Assembly: GCF_036784765.1 (NCBI RefSeq)
Contig: NZ_CP136651.1
Span: 2,914,001-2,978,000, forward strand
DNA: 64,000 nucleotides
Source of the DNA: Novosphingobium sp. ZN18A2
Lineage (GTDB): Bacteria; Pseudomonadota; Alphaproteobacteria; Sphingomonadales; Sphingomonadaceae
Direction of reading: 5' to 3'
Part shown: positions 44,668-53,139 of the stretch, in pieces
Layout of the letters: each line of letters starts with the position of its first letter
How positions within the stretch are numbered: position 1 is the first letter of the stretch
Notes under the pieces: model-generated
Told to the model about the DNA's origin: nothing
Database searches by the model: none
What the model saw: only the letters and a program-made list of their open reading frames with translations
Position numbers and translations under genes: made by a program

Positions 44668-46137
44668 TCAGATGCCGGATGGCATTCCGTCGATCAGGAT
44701 CGTCTTCAATTCAAGGTATGGCTGCAAGCCTTCCGGTCCGCCCTCGCGCCCGATTCCGGATTGCTTGAAGCCGCCGAACGGCAGGCCGAAATCCATGCGC
44801 AATCCATTCTGCCCCACCCCGCCGGAGCGGATTGACCTTGCGATGCGATAAGCGGCGTCGGCATCGCCGGTCAGCACCGATCCGTTGAGGCCATAGTTCG
44901 ATTGGTTGGCCAGCCGGATCGCGTCGTCCTCATCCTCGCAGGGGATCAGGCTGAGCACCGGGCCGAAGATTTCCTCCTGCGCGATGCGGCTGGAATTATC
45001 GACGTTGGCGAACAGCGTCGGCTCTATGAAATAGCCCTGGTTCAGGTGCTTGGGCCGCCCGCCGCCGGTCACGAGGTCGGCGGTCTTCCGGCCTTCCTCG
45101 ATATACATCTCCACGCGCTCAAGCTGGCGTTTCATCGCCACCGGGCCAAGCTGGGCGGCGGGGTCGTCGCTGTGGCCGATCACCACCTGCTTCATTTCCG
45201 CGGCGATGGCCTCGGCCAGTTCGTCGTGCCGCTTCCTGGGCACGATCACCCGGCTCAGCATCGCGCAGACCTGCCCGCTCATCATCGTGATCGTGCCGGT
45301 CAGCATCTTCGCCGCCGCGTCTATCGGAAAATCGTCGCGCACGATGGCCGCCGACTTGCCGCCCAGTTCCAGCGTGCAGCGCGCCAGCCGCGCGCCGCAA
45401 ACGCTGGCGATGCGCTTGCCCGCAACGGTCGATCCGGTGAAGCTGACCTTGTCCACGCCTTCGTTGCAGACCATGTGGTCGCTCGCCTCACGGTGCCCGG
45501 TAACAAGGTTCACCACGCCCGCCGGCAAGCCCGCCGCTTCAGCCGCCTCGGCGATGATATAGGCTTCCAGTGGCGTTTCCGGGCTGGGCTTCATGATCAC
45601 CGTGCAGCCGCACAGCAGCGCATAGGCAACCTTGTTGGCCATGATGCCGAACGGCCCGTTCCACGGCGCGATGGCCGCGACGACGCCGACCGGCTCATAG
45701 GCGATCAGCGCTGCTTCGGCCGCCATTGACGGGCGCTTCTGAACGAATTCGAAGTTCTCCGCGAAACCCGCGATCTGGCCCAGCACCGCGACCGAACCGC
45801 CGTGCATCGGCCCGGCGAAGCTGGCGAGCCCGCCCATCTGCGCGGTCCAGGCTTTCGCCAGTTCGGGCACGCGGGTTTCAAGGTGCGCAACCATGCGGCG
45901 GAACGCGGCGATGCGTTCGGCAGGCGGCGTGGTCGGCCACGGCCCGTTGTCAAACGCCGCGCGCGCCGCGGCAACGGCCGCGTCCATGTCCGCCTCGTCC
46001 GCTTCGGCGACACGGCCCACGACCTGCTCTGTATTGGGAGAGACCAGATCGATCATCCGGCCAGAGTGCGCGGGAATCCACTCGCCTCCGATATAGAGCC
46101 GGTCCGGATGGGCGATCGTCACGCCTTCGGGAATCAT
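44668..46137 (-). CDS. Aldehyde dehydrogenase
   Basis: 489 residues from the ATG at 46137, with AAGGAGAGGCAGCA upstream. LELGGKSA holds the base Glu, MMSGQVCAMLSRVIV the catalytic Cys, FTGSTVAGK the nucleotide site, and GLPFGGFKQSGIGREGG the C-terminal motif. It belongs to the same broad NAD-dependent class as geranial and benzaldehyde dehydrogenases. The operon ALDH-SDR has a class 2 palindrome 70 bases upstream. It is the third aldehyde dehydrogenase of the island, suggesting separate inducible sets. Confidence 0.88.
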   Translation of the reverse strand: MIPEGVTIAHPDRLYIGGEWIPAHSGRMIDLVSPNTEQVVGRVAEADEADMDAAVAAARAAFDNGPWPTTPPAERIAAFRRMVAHLETRVPELAKAWTAQMGGLASFAGPMHGGSVAVLGQIAGFAENFEFVQKRPSMAAEAALIAYEPVGVVAAIAPWNGPFGIMANKVAYALLCGCTVIMKPSPETPLEAYIIAEAAEAAGLPAGVVNLVTGHREASDHMVCNEGVDKVSFTGSTVAGKRIASVCGARLARCTLELGGKSAAIVRDDFPIDAAAKMLTGTITMMSGQVCAMLSRVIVPRKRHDELAEAIAAEMKQVVIGHSDDPAAQLGPVAMKRQLERVEMYIEEGRKTADLVTGGGRPKHLNQGYFIEPTLFANVDNSSRIAQEEIFGPVLSLIPCEDEDDAIRLANQSNYGLNGSVLTGDADAAYRIARSIRSGGVGQNGLRMDFGLPFGGFKQSGIGREGGPEGLQPYLELKTILIDGMPSGI

Positions 46138-46206
46138 TGCTGCCTCTCCTTGTTGCCGCGCGCTGTGTACCGCTGCGGGCGCGCTTCCGTCTCGCGGCAC
46201 GCTCAT

Positions 46207-46226
46207 CTTAACGAATGTTACGATTG
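46207..46226. promoter_or_regulatory. Class 2 palindromic site upstream of the ALDH-SDR operon
   Basis: ATCTTAACGAATGTTACGAT; core TAAC-GAAT-GTTA at 46211-46222. It lies between the aldehyde dehydrogenase start and the TonB-receptor terminator. Confidence 0.7.
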
Positions 46227-46243
46227 CCGCAAGCATGGCGCAA

Positions 46244-46278
46244 ACGAAAAAGGGCGGCCCGGATGGACCGCCCTTTCC
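46244..46278 (-). terminator. Intrinsic terminator of the first TonB receptor gene
   Basis: AAAGGGCGG at 46251-46259 pairs with CCGCCCTTT at 46270-46278. Read on the minus strand the stem is followed by TTTTTCGTTTG, a good T-run. It is 37 bases past the receptor stop. Confidence 0.82.
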
Positions 46279-46314
46279 CTCATGTTATGCGGTTGCCCGC
46301 ACTATCCGTGACGA

Positions 46315-48732
46315 TCAGAATTCCTTGCGGACGCTGATCGCGAATTCACGCGGCTTGCCGACGTTGGAATAGGTCGTTCCCGCGAAGGCATAGAGCGCGG
46401 CGAACCGGATCGGCAGCAGGTAATAGTGGTCGAAAAGGTTCTGAACCTCGAACGAAACCGACAGGTCCTCGTCCTCGTTCTTCCAGGTGATGCGCGCGTT
46501 TCCGATCGCATAGGCCGGGTTGAAATCGAGCGAGGAGAACGGCGTCAGGCGGCCAAGGCTCTGCTTGCCGGTATAGGCAAGGTCGAAGCGCGGGGTGATC
46601 GATCCGGCATTACCGCCAAGGTAGGCCTTGTACTGGATGCCGAAGCTGCCGCGCCAGCTGGGCGACACGATCGGGTCGGACATCTGGATCGATTGTCCGA
46701 CTGTCTGGCCGATCTTCTTCCATTCGCCATCGATGTAGCTGAGCGAGGCATCGATATCGAGGCCGTCGACCGGGGTCGCGCTGAACTCCGCCTCGAAGCC
46801 GTACATCTTGCCGTCACCCGCGTTGCCGATGGCAGCGCAAGGAAAGGGGTCTGTTCCCACGGGAAGCCCGTCGAGCACCGAACAGTCGGCCAGCGGCAGC
46901 TGGATGTTCTTGTAATCGTTATAGAACGCCGCAAGGTTCAGGCGCATGCGGTGATCGAACAGATCGTTCTTCAGGCCCACTTCATACGCAGTGAGCGTTT
47001 CGGGGTTGAACGTGCCGTTGATCGCCTGGTTCTTCGTGAACGGACGCGCCGTGACGCCGCCGCCCTTGAAGCCCGTGCTGATCGTCGCATAGGCAAGCAC
47101 CTGCGGATTGAAGCGATAGTCGACAGACACGCGGTAATCCCAGCGGCTGCCATTGTAGACCGCCTGCGACCCGTCGAGCAGGCCCACGCCGAACAGATCG
47201 TTCAGCACCCCGCCGCTGAAAGTCTTGCGCACGAAGGTATAGTCCTTGTGCTCCTTCGTGTAACGGATGCCGCCGGTGATATTCATCGCCGGGGTCGGGT
47301 GCAGGATGACCGTGCCGAACACCGCCTTGCTGTTCGCCTTGATCGGGTCGTTGCCCTGGAACTGCAAGTAGGCAGTCGGCGAGATGTACCGGATATCCTG
47401 TCGCGTGAAGTAGACAGATTTCTGGTCGGAATAATAACCGCCCAGCGTCAGGTCCGCGAGATCGCCGAGCTTTGCGTTAAGGCGCAGTTCCTGACTGAAG
47501 AAGTGGAAATTCAGGTCGTTGTAGCCGGCGCCGCCGATGAACGGATCGGGCGTATAGTCATCGTCCGTTCCGAAGATTTCCTCGTACTCGCGATAGGCAG
47601 TGATCGACTTCAACGTCACGTTGTCGGCAAGCGTGATGTCCATGTTGCTGGAAACGCCCCACCCCGTGAACTTGGTGGTATTGGGCATATAGTATGCCGC
47701 CGGGGCCTGCCCGCCAGCCGGAAGATACCAGTTGGCATAGGTACAGAACCTGCCGCAGGTGAAATCGATGCCATCAGAGGTCGCGGTATTGTCGGCCGTG
47801 ATTACACCCGCCGCATTGAGCCGCTTTTCGTAGGTGTAGTCACCAGTGACGATCCAGTCGAAATTGTCGCTGGGATTATAGCGCACCGACGCACGCACGC
47901 CTGCATAGTTTTTCTCGCCCAGCTTGCCGACCACGCAATTCGCCGGAGTAGAAGGCAGCGGATTGAGCGTCGTCGAAACGGACTGCGGATCGCCGTTAAA
48001 ATCTATGTAGTTGTGCGTGATCGTAGTGCCCGGATGCGCGCAGCCATAGTCGATCTGGTTCACATAGCCGTCCTGGTGCTTGTAAACACCGGCGACGCGC
48101 GCGAACAGGCTGTCGGTCAGCTTCACGTTCATGCTGGCGCGAAGGTCCATGCGCTGGCGCGAACCATACGCGGCTTCGATGCTGCCGCTGTTTTCCGCGT
48201 TCGGCTTTTTCGAGAACAGCTTGATCGCGCCACCGATCGAGTTACGGCCGGTCAGCGTGCCCTGCGGCCCGCGCAGCACCTCGACCCGGTCGAGGTCGAG
48301 AAGGTCGAGCACGTTGCCGGTCAGCGTGGCGTAATAGACATCGTCGACATAGATGCCGACGCCCGGCTCATAGGCGGGGTTGAAGTCGTACTGGCCGATG
48401 CCGCGGATATAGGCAGCCATCGACGAACCGAAGGCGCCGCCCATCTGCGTAAGCTGCACGTTCGGCGCCTGCGCGGCGACCTGCGAAAGGTCGGTCTCGT
48501 TGCGCGCGGCGAGCATGTTTGCGTTGACCGCGGTGATCGCCAGCGGCGTATCCTGCAGGTTCTGCTGCCGGAACTGTGCGGTAACGACGATTTCCTGCGT
48601 GGAATCGTCCTTCTTGTCTTTCGTTTGAGCGTCTTGCGCATGAGCCGGCATCGCCATGCCGAGCGCAAGAGCGGAAAGGCCCGCGCCAAGCGCAAGCCGC
48701 CTGGACGCAATTCTGGTGTTGCGTGAAGTCAT
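46315..48732 (-). CDS. TonB-dependent outer-membrane receptor
   Basis: 805 residues from the ATG at 48732. Signal peptide (SRRLALGAGLSALALGMAM...AHA) then a TonB-box-like and plug region: STQEIVVTAQFRQQNLQDTP, VEVLRGPQGTLTGRNSIGGAI. The C-terminus ends in alternate hydrophobic residues and Phe (AISVRKEF), typical of outer-membrane barrels. It is the sphingomonad type of receptor that often imports aromatics, terpenoids or siderophores. A class 1 site 46 bases upstream suggests co-induction with the catabolic genes, so the substrate is probably a lignin-derived dimer or aromatic rather than iron. Confidence 0.92.
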   Translation of the reverse strand: MTSRNTRIASRRLALGAGLSALALGMAMPAHAQDAQTKDKKDDSTQEIVVTAQFRQQNLQDTPLAITAVNANMLAARNETDLSQVAAQAPNVQLTQMGGAFGSSMAAYIRGIGQYDFNPAYEPGVGIYVDDVYYATLTGNVLDLLDLDRVEVLRGPQGTLTGRNSIGGAIKLFSKKPNAENSGSIEAAYGSRQRMDLRASMNVKLTDSLFARVAGVYKHQDGYVNQIDYGCAHPGTTITHNYIDFNGDPQSVSTTLNPLPSTPANCVVGKLGEKNYAGVRASVRYNPSDNFDWIVTGDYTYEKRLNAAGVITADNTATSDGIDFTCGRFCTYANWYLPAGGQAPAAYYMPNTTKFTGWGVSSNMDITLADNVTLKSITAYREYEEIFGTDDDYTPDPFIGGAGYNDLNFHFFSQELRLNAKLGDLADLTLGGYYSDQKSVYFTRQDIRYISPTAYLQFQGNDPIKANSKAVFGTVILHPTPAMNITGGIRYTKEHKDYTFVRKTFSGGVLNDLFGVGLLDGSQAVYNGSRWDYRVSVDYRFNPQVLAYATISTGFKGGGVTARPFTKNQAINGTFNPETLTAYEVGLKNDLFDHRMRLNLAAFYNDYKNIQLPLADCSVLDGLPVGTDPFPCAAIGNAGDGKMYGFEAEFSATPVDGLDIDASLSYIDGEWKKIGQTVGQSIQMSDPIVSPSWRGSFGIQYKAYLGGNAGSITPRFDLAYTGKQSLGRLTPFSSLDFNPAYAIGNARITWKNEDEDLSVSFEVQNLFDHYYLLPIRFAALYAFAGTTYSNVGKPREFAISVRKEF

Positions 48733-48778
48733 GTCCCTCTCCTGCTGGGGTTCTCTCCAGGGAACCCTGTCGTACCGA

Positions 48779-48797
48779 TTGTTAGTAAGACATACGA
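48779..48797. promoter_or_regulatory. Class 1 operator-like site upstream of the first TonB receptor
   Basis: TTGTTAGT-AAG-ACATACGA, 46 bases before the receptor start. Confidence 0.7.
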
Positions 48798-48869
48798 ATT
48801 TGCGGATTGCAAGACCCTGCTTTGCTGCGCAGCATTCCGCTCGAAAGTGGTGCAAAAAAGGCACATATG

Positions 48870-48893
48870 TTAGATTTTTCTAATCGATTGTTA
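48870..48893. promoter_or_regulatory. AT-rich palindromes upstream of the second marR gene
   Basis: TTAGA-TTTT-TCTAA at 48870-48883 is a perfect 5-4-5 repeat. It runs into TAATCGATTGTTATGG, which resembles the class 2 site at 54637 (TAACTATTGTTATG) with one extra spacer base. It is 41 bases before the MarR start, so autoregulation is likely. Confidence 0.55.
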
Positions 48894-48933
48894 TGGTTGC
48901 GCACGGCTTGTTTGGGGGGCAATAGCTGACCGC

Positions 48934-49446
48934 ATGGGGCAAGATATCCACAAAGAAAGCGGCCATCGTCCGTGGACCGACGAATCGGCCCAGGGCTTGC
49001 TGGTCGACCTTCTGAAACTGGCCAGCCTGATCAATGCGCCCATGCGCGAAGGCGTGGCCGATCCTTCCGGACTGACCCGCACAGAGTTGCAGATCCTGCT
49101 GGGCCTTGCCGGCGAAGGTGCGCTCGCAGGGCACGACCTGTCCGAAGTGATGGGCCTTGCCCCCATGAACGTGAGCCGCGCGCTGGCCGCGCTCTCGTCG
49201 CAAGGGCTGGTCGAACCTGATGGCGATCACACCGGCCGCCGGCGCAAGCCGATGCGGTTGACCGAAGCAGGCCGCCGCAAGATCGACCAGGTGCTGCCCG
49301 ACATGAACGACATCGCCGAAATGCTGCTCGGCGCCCTGTCCTCCAGAGAGCGATCCGCTTTCCAGGCATCCGCGCGCAAGGTCATTGCACGGATGACGGA
49401 CTGGATGGGGGAGCATCATCCCGAAATTCCGCGCGGCCAGCGATAG
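48934..49446 (+). CDS. MarR family transcriptional regulator
   Basis: 170 residues. LTRTELQILLGLAGEGALAGHDLSEVMGLAPMNVSRALAALSSQGLVEPDG holds the winged-helix recognition region (in parts LSEVMGLAPMNVSRALAAL, SQGLVEPDG), and TGRRRKPMRLTEAGRR is the wing. It differs clearly from the MarR at 7006. It stands between the first TonB receptor and the second long NTF2 gene, divergent from the receptor. An AT-rich palindrome precedes it. It is the best local candidate to bind the class 2 sites; ligand unknown. Confidence 0.87.
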   Translation: MGQDIHKESGHRPWTDESAQGLLVDLLKLASLINAPMREGVADPSGLTRTELQILLGLAGEGALAGHDLSEVMGLAPMNVSRALAALSSQGLVEPDGDHTGRRRKPMRLTEAGRRKIDQVLPDMNDIAEMLLGALSSRERSAFQASARKVIARMTDWMGEHHPEIPRGQR

Positions 49447-49451
49447 ACCCC

Positions 49452-49479
49452 TCCCGTCCCTGCCTTCGCAGAGACGGGA
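49452..49479. terminator. Hairpin between convergent marR and NTF2 genes
   Basis: TCCCGTC at 49452-49458 pairs with GACGGGA at 49473-49479, with a TGC/GCA inner pair. It has no T-run on either strand. Its place between two convergent stops suggests a bidirectional end signal. Confidence 0.45.
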
Positions 49480-49490
49480 TCGTCGGAGCA

Positions 49491-50210
49491 TCAGGGCCAG
49501 GTTTTCTGCATCGCGGTGAAGTGTTCCTTCACGAAAGCCGCGCCCAGCACCGGATGCGCGAAGCTCATCGCCACTTCCTGCCGGTTGGGCCATGTCGGGC
49601 GCCATTCGTCGTCCGGCAGGATCACGTCGGGACCGATCGGATTTTCCGGGAAGCATTCCACAGCGGGCTGCAAGTGCGCCGGGGTATGCGCCCAGCCCGC
49701 CTCGTAATCGGCCTGCCACTGCATCATGTAGTTCAGGCGCTTGATCTTCCACACGCCGTCTTCGCGCACATAGTCGTTTTCGTACAGACCGGCTTCCCAG
49801 AACTGCTGCGGCATCCCTTCGGGCAGCGCATCCTTGATCTCGTCATGCCAGCCGCCCGCCAGAATGCCGCGAAAGCGACCCTTCGCGGTCTTGCGGTCGG
49901 GCGCGACGGTGATGATGTCCTGCAACTGGAAATGATCGAGCAACAGGCCCTTTACCGGGCCGCGACGGCCGCCGGTGAACAGGTTCTGGAACCACGTGCC
50001 GTAAAGCCGCATCACGCCCGCGTGGCCGCGATACTCGCCTGAAAGGAACACCACCGCGCCGTCTTCGGCAAACAGCCCCGCCACTTCCTCTGGCCGGTTG
50101 TAATCGATGTAATAGCCATAGGCCATTTGCAGGCGGCGGATGGCGGCCTTGTCCTCGATTTCGGCCACGCTCTTTTCAAGCGCGGCCAGCCGGGTTTCGA
50201 CGTCGCTCAT
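49491..50210 (-). CDS. NTF2-fold protein, second candidate gamma-formaldehyde lyase
   Basis: 239 residues from the ATG at 50210 (frame continues upstream without family sequence). Coiled start RLAALEKSVAEIEDKAAIRRL, then LQMAYGYYIDYNRPEEVAGLF, LLLDHFQLQDIITVAPD and WQADYEAGWAHT, parallel to the protein at 14088 (LQYLYGYLIDKCMYDQ, LLDHPQIQAIVDID, WHADFETGWAHT). Divergent from a LigD-type SDR with a class 1 site between. The pairing of a long NTF2 protein with a C-alpha dehydrogenase near a stilbene dioxygenase fits side-chain removal from diarylpropane or phenylcoumaran dimers. Function is inferred. Confidence 0.75.
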   Translation of the reverse strand: MSDVETRLAALEKSVAEIEDKAAIRRLQMAYGYYIDYNRPEEVAGLFAEDGAVVFLSGEYRGHAGVMRLYGTWFQNLFTGGRRGPVKGLLLDHFQLQDIITVAPDRKTAKGRFRGILAGGWHDEIKDALPEGMPQQFWEAGLYENDYVREDGVWKIKRLNYMMQWQADYEAGWAHTPAHLQPAVECFPENPIGPDVILPDDEWRPTWPNRQEVAMSFAHPVLGAAFVKEHFTAMQKTWP

Positions 50211-50233
50211 TTCAACTCTCCCAATGCGTTCGT

Positions 50234-50252
50234 TTGTATGCAACACTAACAA
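50234..50252. promoter_or_regulatory. Class 1 operator-like site between NTF2 and LigD-type SDR
   Basis: TTGTATGC-AAC-ACTAACAA, 24 bases before the NTF2 start and 33 bases before the SDR start, ideal for simultaneous control. Confidence 0.78.
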
Positions 50253-50284
50253 TTGAGAGAATTAATGCGAGAGGAAAATTGCAC

Positions 50285-51202
50285 ATGGGCAACTGGAATG
50301 GCCGCGTGGCCTTCGTCACCGGGGGCGTTTCCGGGCTGGGTCTGGGGATCGCCAAGGCATTCAGCGATGCGGGGATGCGGCTGGCGCTCAGCTATCGCAA
50401 CGAGGACTATCGCGCGAAGGCAGCCGAATGGTTCGCGGCGAACGGTCGTGAGGAGCCGCTTTGGGTGAAACTGGACGTTACCGACCGCGCGCGGTTCGCC
50501 GAAGTCGCAGACGAGGTGGCGGCGCATTTCGGCGCTGTCCACGTGCTTTGCAACAACGCCGGCGTTTCCGTTTTCGGGGATACCGCCGAAGCAAGTTACG
50601 GCGACTATGACTGGATCATGGGGGTCAATTTCGGCGGCGTGGTCAACGGTCTTGTCAGCTTCCTGCCCAAGCTGAAAAAGGCAGGCGGCAAGCGCCACGT
50701 GACCAACGTCGCATCGATGGCCGCCTATCTCTCCGGCCCGCAGGCGGGAATCTACACGGCGAGCAAGTTCGCTGTGCGCGGGCTGACCGAATCGCTGCGC
50801 TACAACCTTGTGCCGCTTGGCATCGGCTGTTCACTGGTGTGCCCTGCCCTCGTCGCGACGAACGCGTGGGATTCGGCCTTCCGCCGCCCCGGAGAATTTG
50901 CCGATTCGGGCTTTGGAGAGGTGGACAAGGACCAGCTCACCACCTTCGGCAAGGTGTTCGAACAGGGCATGGACCCGCACGAAGCGGGCCGTCGCATCCT
51001 TGCCGGGATGTCGGAAGGGAAAGGCACGATCTTCACGCACCCCGAATTCGCGGAAGACTTCAAGGCAATCTATGAAGACAGCCTGGCGGCGCTTCCGGAC
51101 GAGGCAGCCCCGCCCGAACGGCTGGAAATCGAACGCCTGCGCCGTGAAGCGAACAAGGCCGCGCTGGAAGGCAAGGCGATCTCCATCGACGACTTGAGCT
51201 AG
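50285..51202 (+). CDS. SDR of the C-alpha dehydrogenase (LigD) type
   Basis: 305 residues from the ATG at 50285, with GAGAGGAAA upstream. TGGVSGLGLG binds NAD, NNAGVS is kept, VASMAAYL has the Ser, and IYTASK gives catalytic Tyr-Lys. Long C-terminal part like the other two LigD-type SDRs (TIFTHPEFAEDFKAIYEDSL). The third LigD-type enzyme in the window, divergent from a long NTF2-fold gene. Predicted NAD-dependent oxidation of a benzylic alcohol in a lignin dimer. Confidence 0.82.
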   Translation: MGNWNGRVAFVTGGVSGLGLGIAKAFSDAGMRLALSYRNEDYRAKAAEWFAANGREEPLWVKLDVTDRARFAEVADEVAAHFGAVHVLCNNAGVSVFGDTAEASYGDYDWIMGVNFGGVVNGLVSFLPKLKKAGGKRHVTNVASMAAYLSGPQAGIYTASKFAVRGLTESLRYNLVPLGIGCSLVCPALVATNAWDSAFRRPGEFADSGFGEVDKDQLTTFGKVFEQGMDPHEAGRRILAGMSEGKGTIFTHPEFAEDFKAIYEDSLAALPDEAAPPERLEIERLRREANKAALEGKAISIDDLS

Positions 51203-51259
51203 CTTTTCGCGCTGCTATCCTGCCGCATGGGCGGGCAATTGCAGCGAAGGGCCGATGCC

Positions 51260-52171
51260 ATGTGCGACGAATTCACCGAAGCCGACAACGAGGCGCTGCT
51301 GGCGCGGCGCGCGCTGAACCGGCGCGACTTCACGATTGCCGGGGCAAGCGTTGCGGCGCTGGCCGTCATGCCCGGCTGCATGGCAAAGGACCAGCCGCAG
51401 GCAAGCGGATCGGGCAAGGCCGCGCCCGCGCTGGAAACGATCTCGCAAACGGTCATGGTCGACACGCCCGACGGGCAGGCCGACGCATTCTGGGTTCACC
51501 CGAAAGAGGGCAAGCACCCCGCGGTGCTGATGTGGCCCGATATCGCGGGCCTGCGCGACGCGTTCCATACCATGGCCACGCGGCTGGCGGGGGCCGGCTA
51601 TGCGGTGCTGGCGGTCAACCAGTATTACCGTTCCGCCCCGGCTCCGGTGCTGAAGGACTTTGCAGAGTGGCGGTCCGACGCGGGGCAGGCGAAGCTGCGC
51701 CCGATGATCGCCGAGATCACGCCCGATCGCACCACCAGCGACGGCGGTGCGTTCGTGGCGTGGCTCGACAAGCAGGAAGCGGTCGATACGGCGAAGAAAG
51801 TGGGCACGGTCGGCTATTGCATGGGCGGGCCGTTCACGGTGCGCACCGCCGTCGCCGCGCCGGACCGCGTGGGCGCTGCCTGCTCCATGCACGGCGCGAA
51901 CCTTGTCAGCGACGATCCGCAAAGCCCGGTCAAGCTGCTCGGCAAGACGAAGGCCGCATACCTGTTCGCGATCGGCCAGAACGACGACGAGCGCCAGCCC
52001 GAGGCGAAAACCGCTCTGAAACAGGCCGCCGAAGCCGCCGGGCTTCACGCCGAAGTCGAGGTTTACCCCGCAAACCACGGCTGGTGCGTGATCGACACGC
52101 CGGTTTACGATCACGACGCGGCGGAAAAGGCGTGGGGCCGGATGCTGGCGACGTTCGGAACCTATACCTGA
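51260..52171 (+). CDS. Dienelactone hydrolase family protein, Tat-exported
   Basis: 303 residues from the ATG at 51260; an ATG at 51227 would add 11 residues. LNRRDFTIAGASVAALAVMPGC combines a twin-arginine signal with a lipobox-like end (RRDFTIAG ... MPGC). WPDIAGLRDAFHTMATRLAGAGYAVLAVNQYYR is the conserved N-terminal half of DLH (in parts PDIAGLRDAF and YAVLAVNQYYR). GYCMGG holds the nucleophilic Cys and NHGWC the His. The family opens lactones, often from ring cleavage. An exported member is unusual for the classical cytoplasmic role. Confidence 0.82.
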   Translation: MCDEFTEADNEALLARRALNRRDFTIAGASVAALAVMPGCMAKDQPQASGSGKAAPALETISQTVMVDTPDGQADAFWVHPKEGKHPAVLMWPDIAGLRDAFHTMATRLAGAGYAVLAVNQYYRSAPAPVLKDFAEWRSDAGQAKLRPMIAEITPDRTTSDGGAFVAWLDKQEAVDTAKKVGTVGYCMGGPFTVRTAVAAPDRVGAACSMHGANLVSDDPQSPVKLLGKTKAAYLFAIGQNDDERQPEAKTALKQAAEAAGLHAEVEVYPANHGWCVIDTPVYDHDAAEKAWGRMLATFGTYT

Positions 52172-52199
52172 ACTGCGCGCACGCGCAGGCGGGAAACGT

Positions 52200-53135
52200 T
52201 CAGGTTGGCGGAGCTTCGGCTGCTGCCTTCAACATCGCGGCATTCGCCTCGATCATCTGGCGGGTAGAGCGCGCCGGGCGCCCGGTCAGCCGCTCGACAT
52301 CGTTCGTGCACACCGCAAGGAAGCCTTTGCGGATCGCCTGTCCGAACGTCACCATGTCGTCGCTGTTCCACGGGATGCCATTCACCGAGCTATCGTCCAC
52401 CGGGCGGCGCGGAATGCCCATCGCATCGAACATCGCGTATTGCGCTTCGTCATCCGCGCTCACGTATTCCAGCGGCACGCCGGTCACTTCGGCCATGATC
52501 GCGGTGACAGCCGCGAACGTCTGAAGTTCCGGCCCGGTAATGTTGTACGTCTTGCCTTCGTGGCCTTCGCCGGTCAGCACCGCCGCCGCGCTGTCGATGC
52601 AGTCGTCGCGCCAGACCATCGCTTCAAGACCATCGCCCGCGTTGGAAATCCATTTGCGCGTGGCCATCACGCCAGGCCCGGCCATCACGATCATCGCATC
52701 GGCATAGTGCGCGTCGCGCAGCATGGTCCACGCCATGCCCGATGCCCTGATCAGTCGCTCCGTCTCTATGTGATCGTGCCGCACTTCGGCGGGGTTGGCC
52801 GGATCGTCGATCCCGATGAAGCTGGTATAGGCGATGTGCTTCACCCCGCCCGCCGCCGCCGCGTCGATCGCCGCCTTGTGCTGCACCACGCGCGCGCCAA
52901 CGCGGGTGCCGCTGATCAGCAACATCCTGTCCGCTCCGTTTACAGCGGCCACCAGCGTTTCGGGCCTGTCGAAATCGCCATAGCGCACGTCGCACCCTTG
53001 CGCGGCGCGGTCCGCCAGCTTTTCCGGCTTGCGCGTGATCAGGATCAGGTCGCGCGCCCGGCCCGCGGCGACCAGCCGGTCGGTCAGCCCGCTGCCGTAC
53101 TGGCCAGAGGCTCCGGTGATGACGATACGGCTCAT
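52200..53135 (-). CDS. NmrA-like NAD(P)-binding protein (atypical SDR)
   Basis: 311 residues. IVITGASGQYGSGLTDRL is the Rossmann turn of the NmrA/isoflavone-reductase group. LITRKPEKL suggests NADP, YTSFIGIDDPANPAEVRHDHIETERLI (parts: AYTSFIGIDD, HDHIETERLI) is the usual mid-domain. ELQTFAAVTAIMAEVTG closes the domain. Members reduce phenylpropanoid dimers (pinoresinol/lariciresinol, phenylcoumaran benzylic ether) or act as redox sensors. It follows the second dioxygenase gene after four bases, so a reductive role on a lignan-like dimer is possible; this is inference. Confidence 0.82.
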   Translation of the reverse strand: MSRIVITGASGQYGSGLTDRLVAAGRARDLILITRKPEKLADRAAQGCDVRYGDFDRPETLVAAVNGADRMLLISGTRVGARVVQHKAAIDAAAAGGVKHIAYTSFIGIDDPANPAEVRHDHIETERLIRASGMAWTMLRDAHYADAMIVMAGPGVMATRKWISNAGDGLEAMVWRDDCIDSAAAVLTGEGHEGKTYNITGPELQTFAAVTAIMAEVTGVPLEYVSADDEAQYAMFDAMGIPRRPVDDSSVNGIPWNSDDMVTFGQAIRKGFLAVCTNDVERLTGRPARSTRQMIEANAAMLKAAAEAPPT

Positions 53136-53139
53136 GGTC

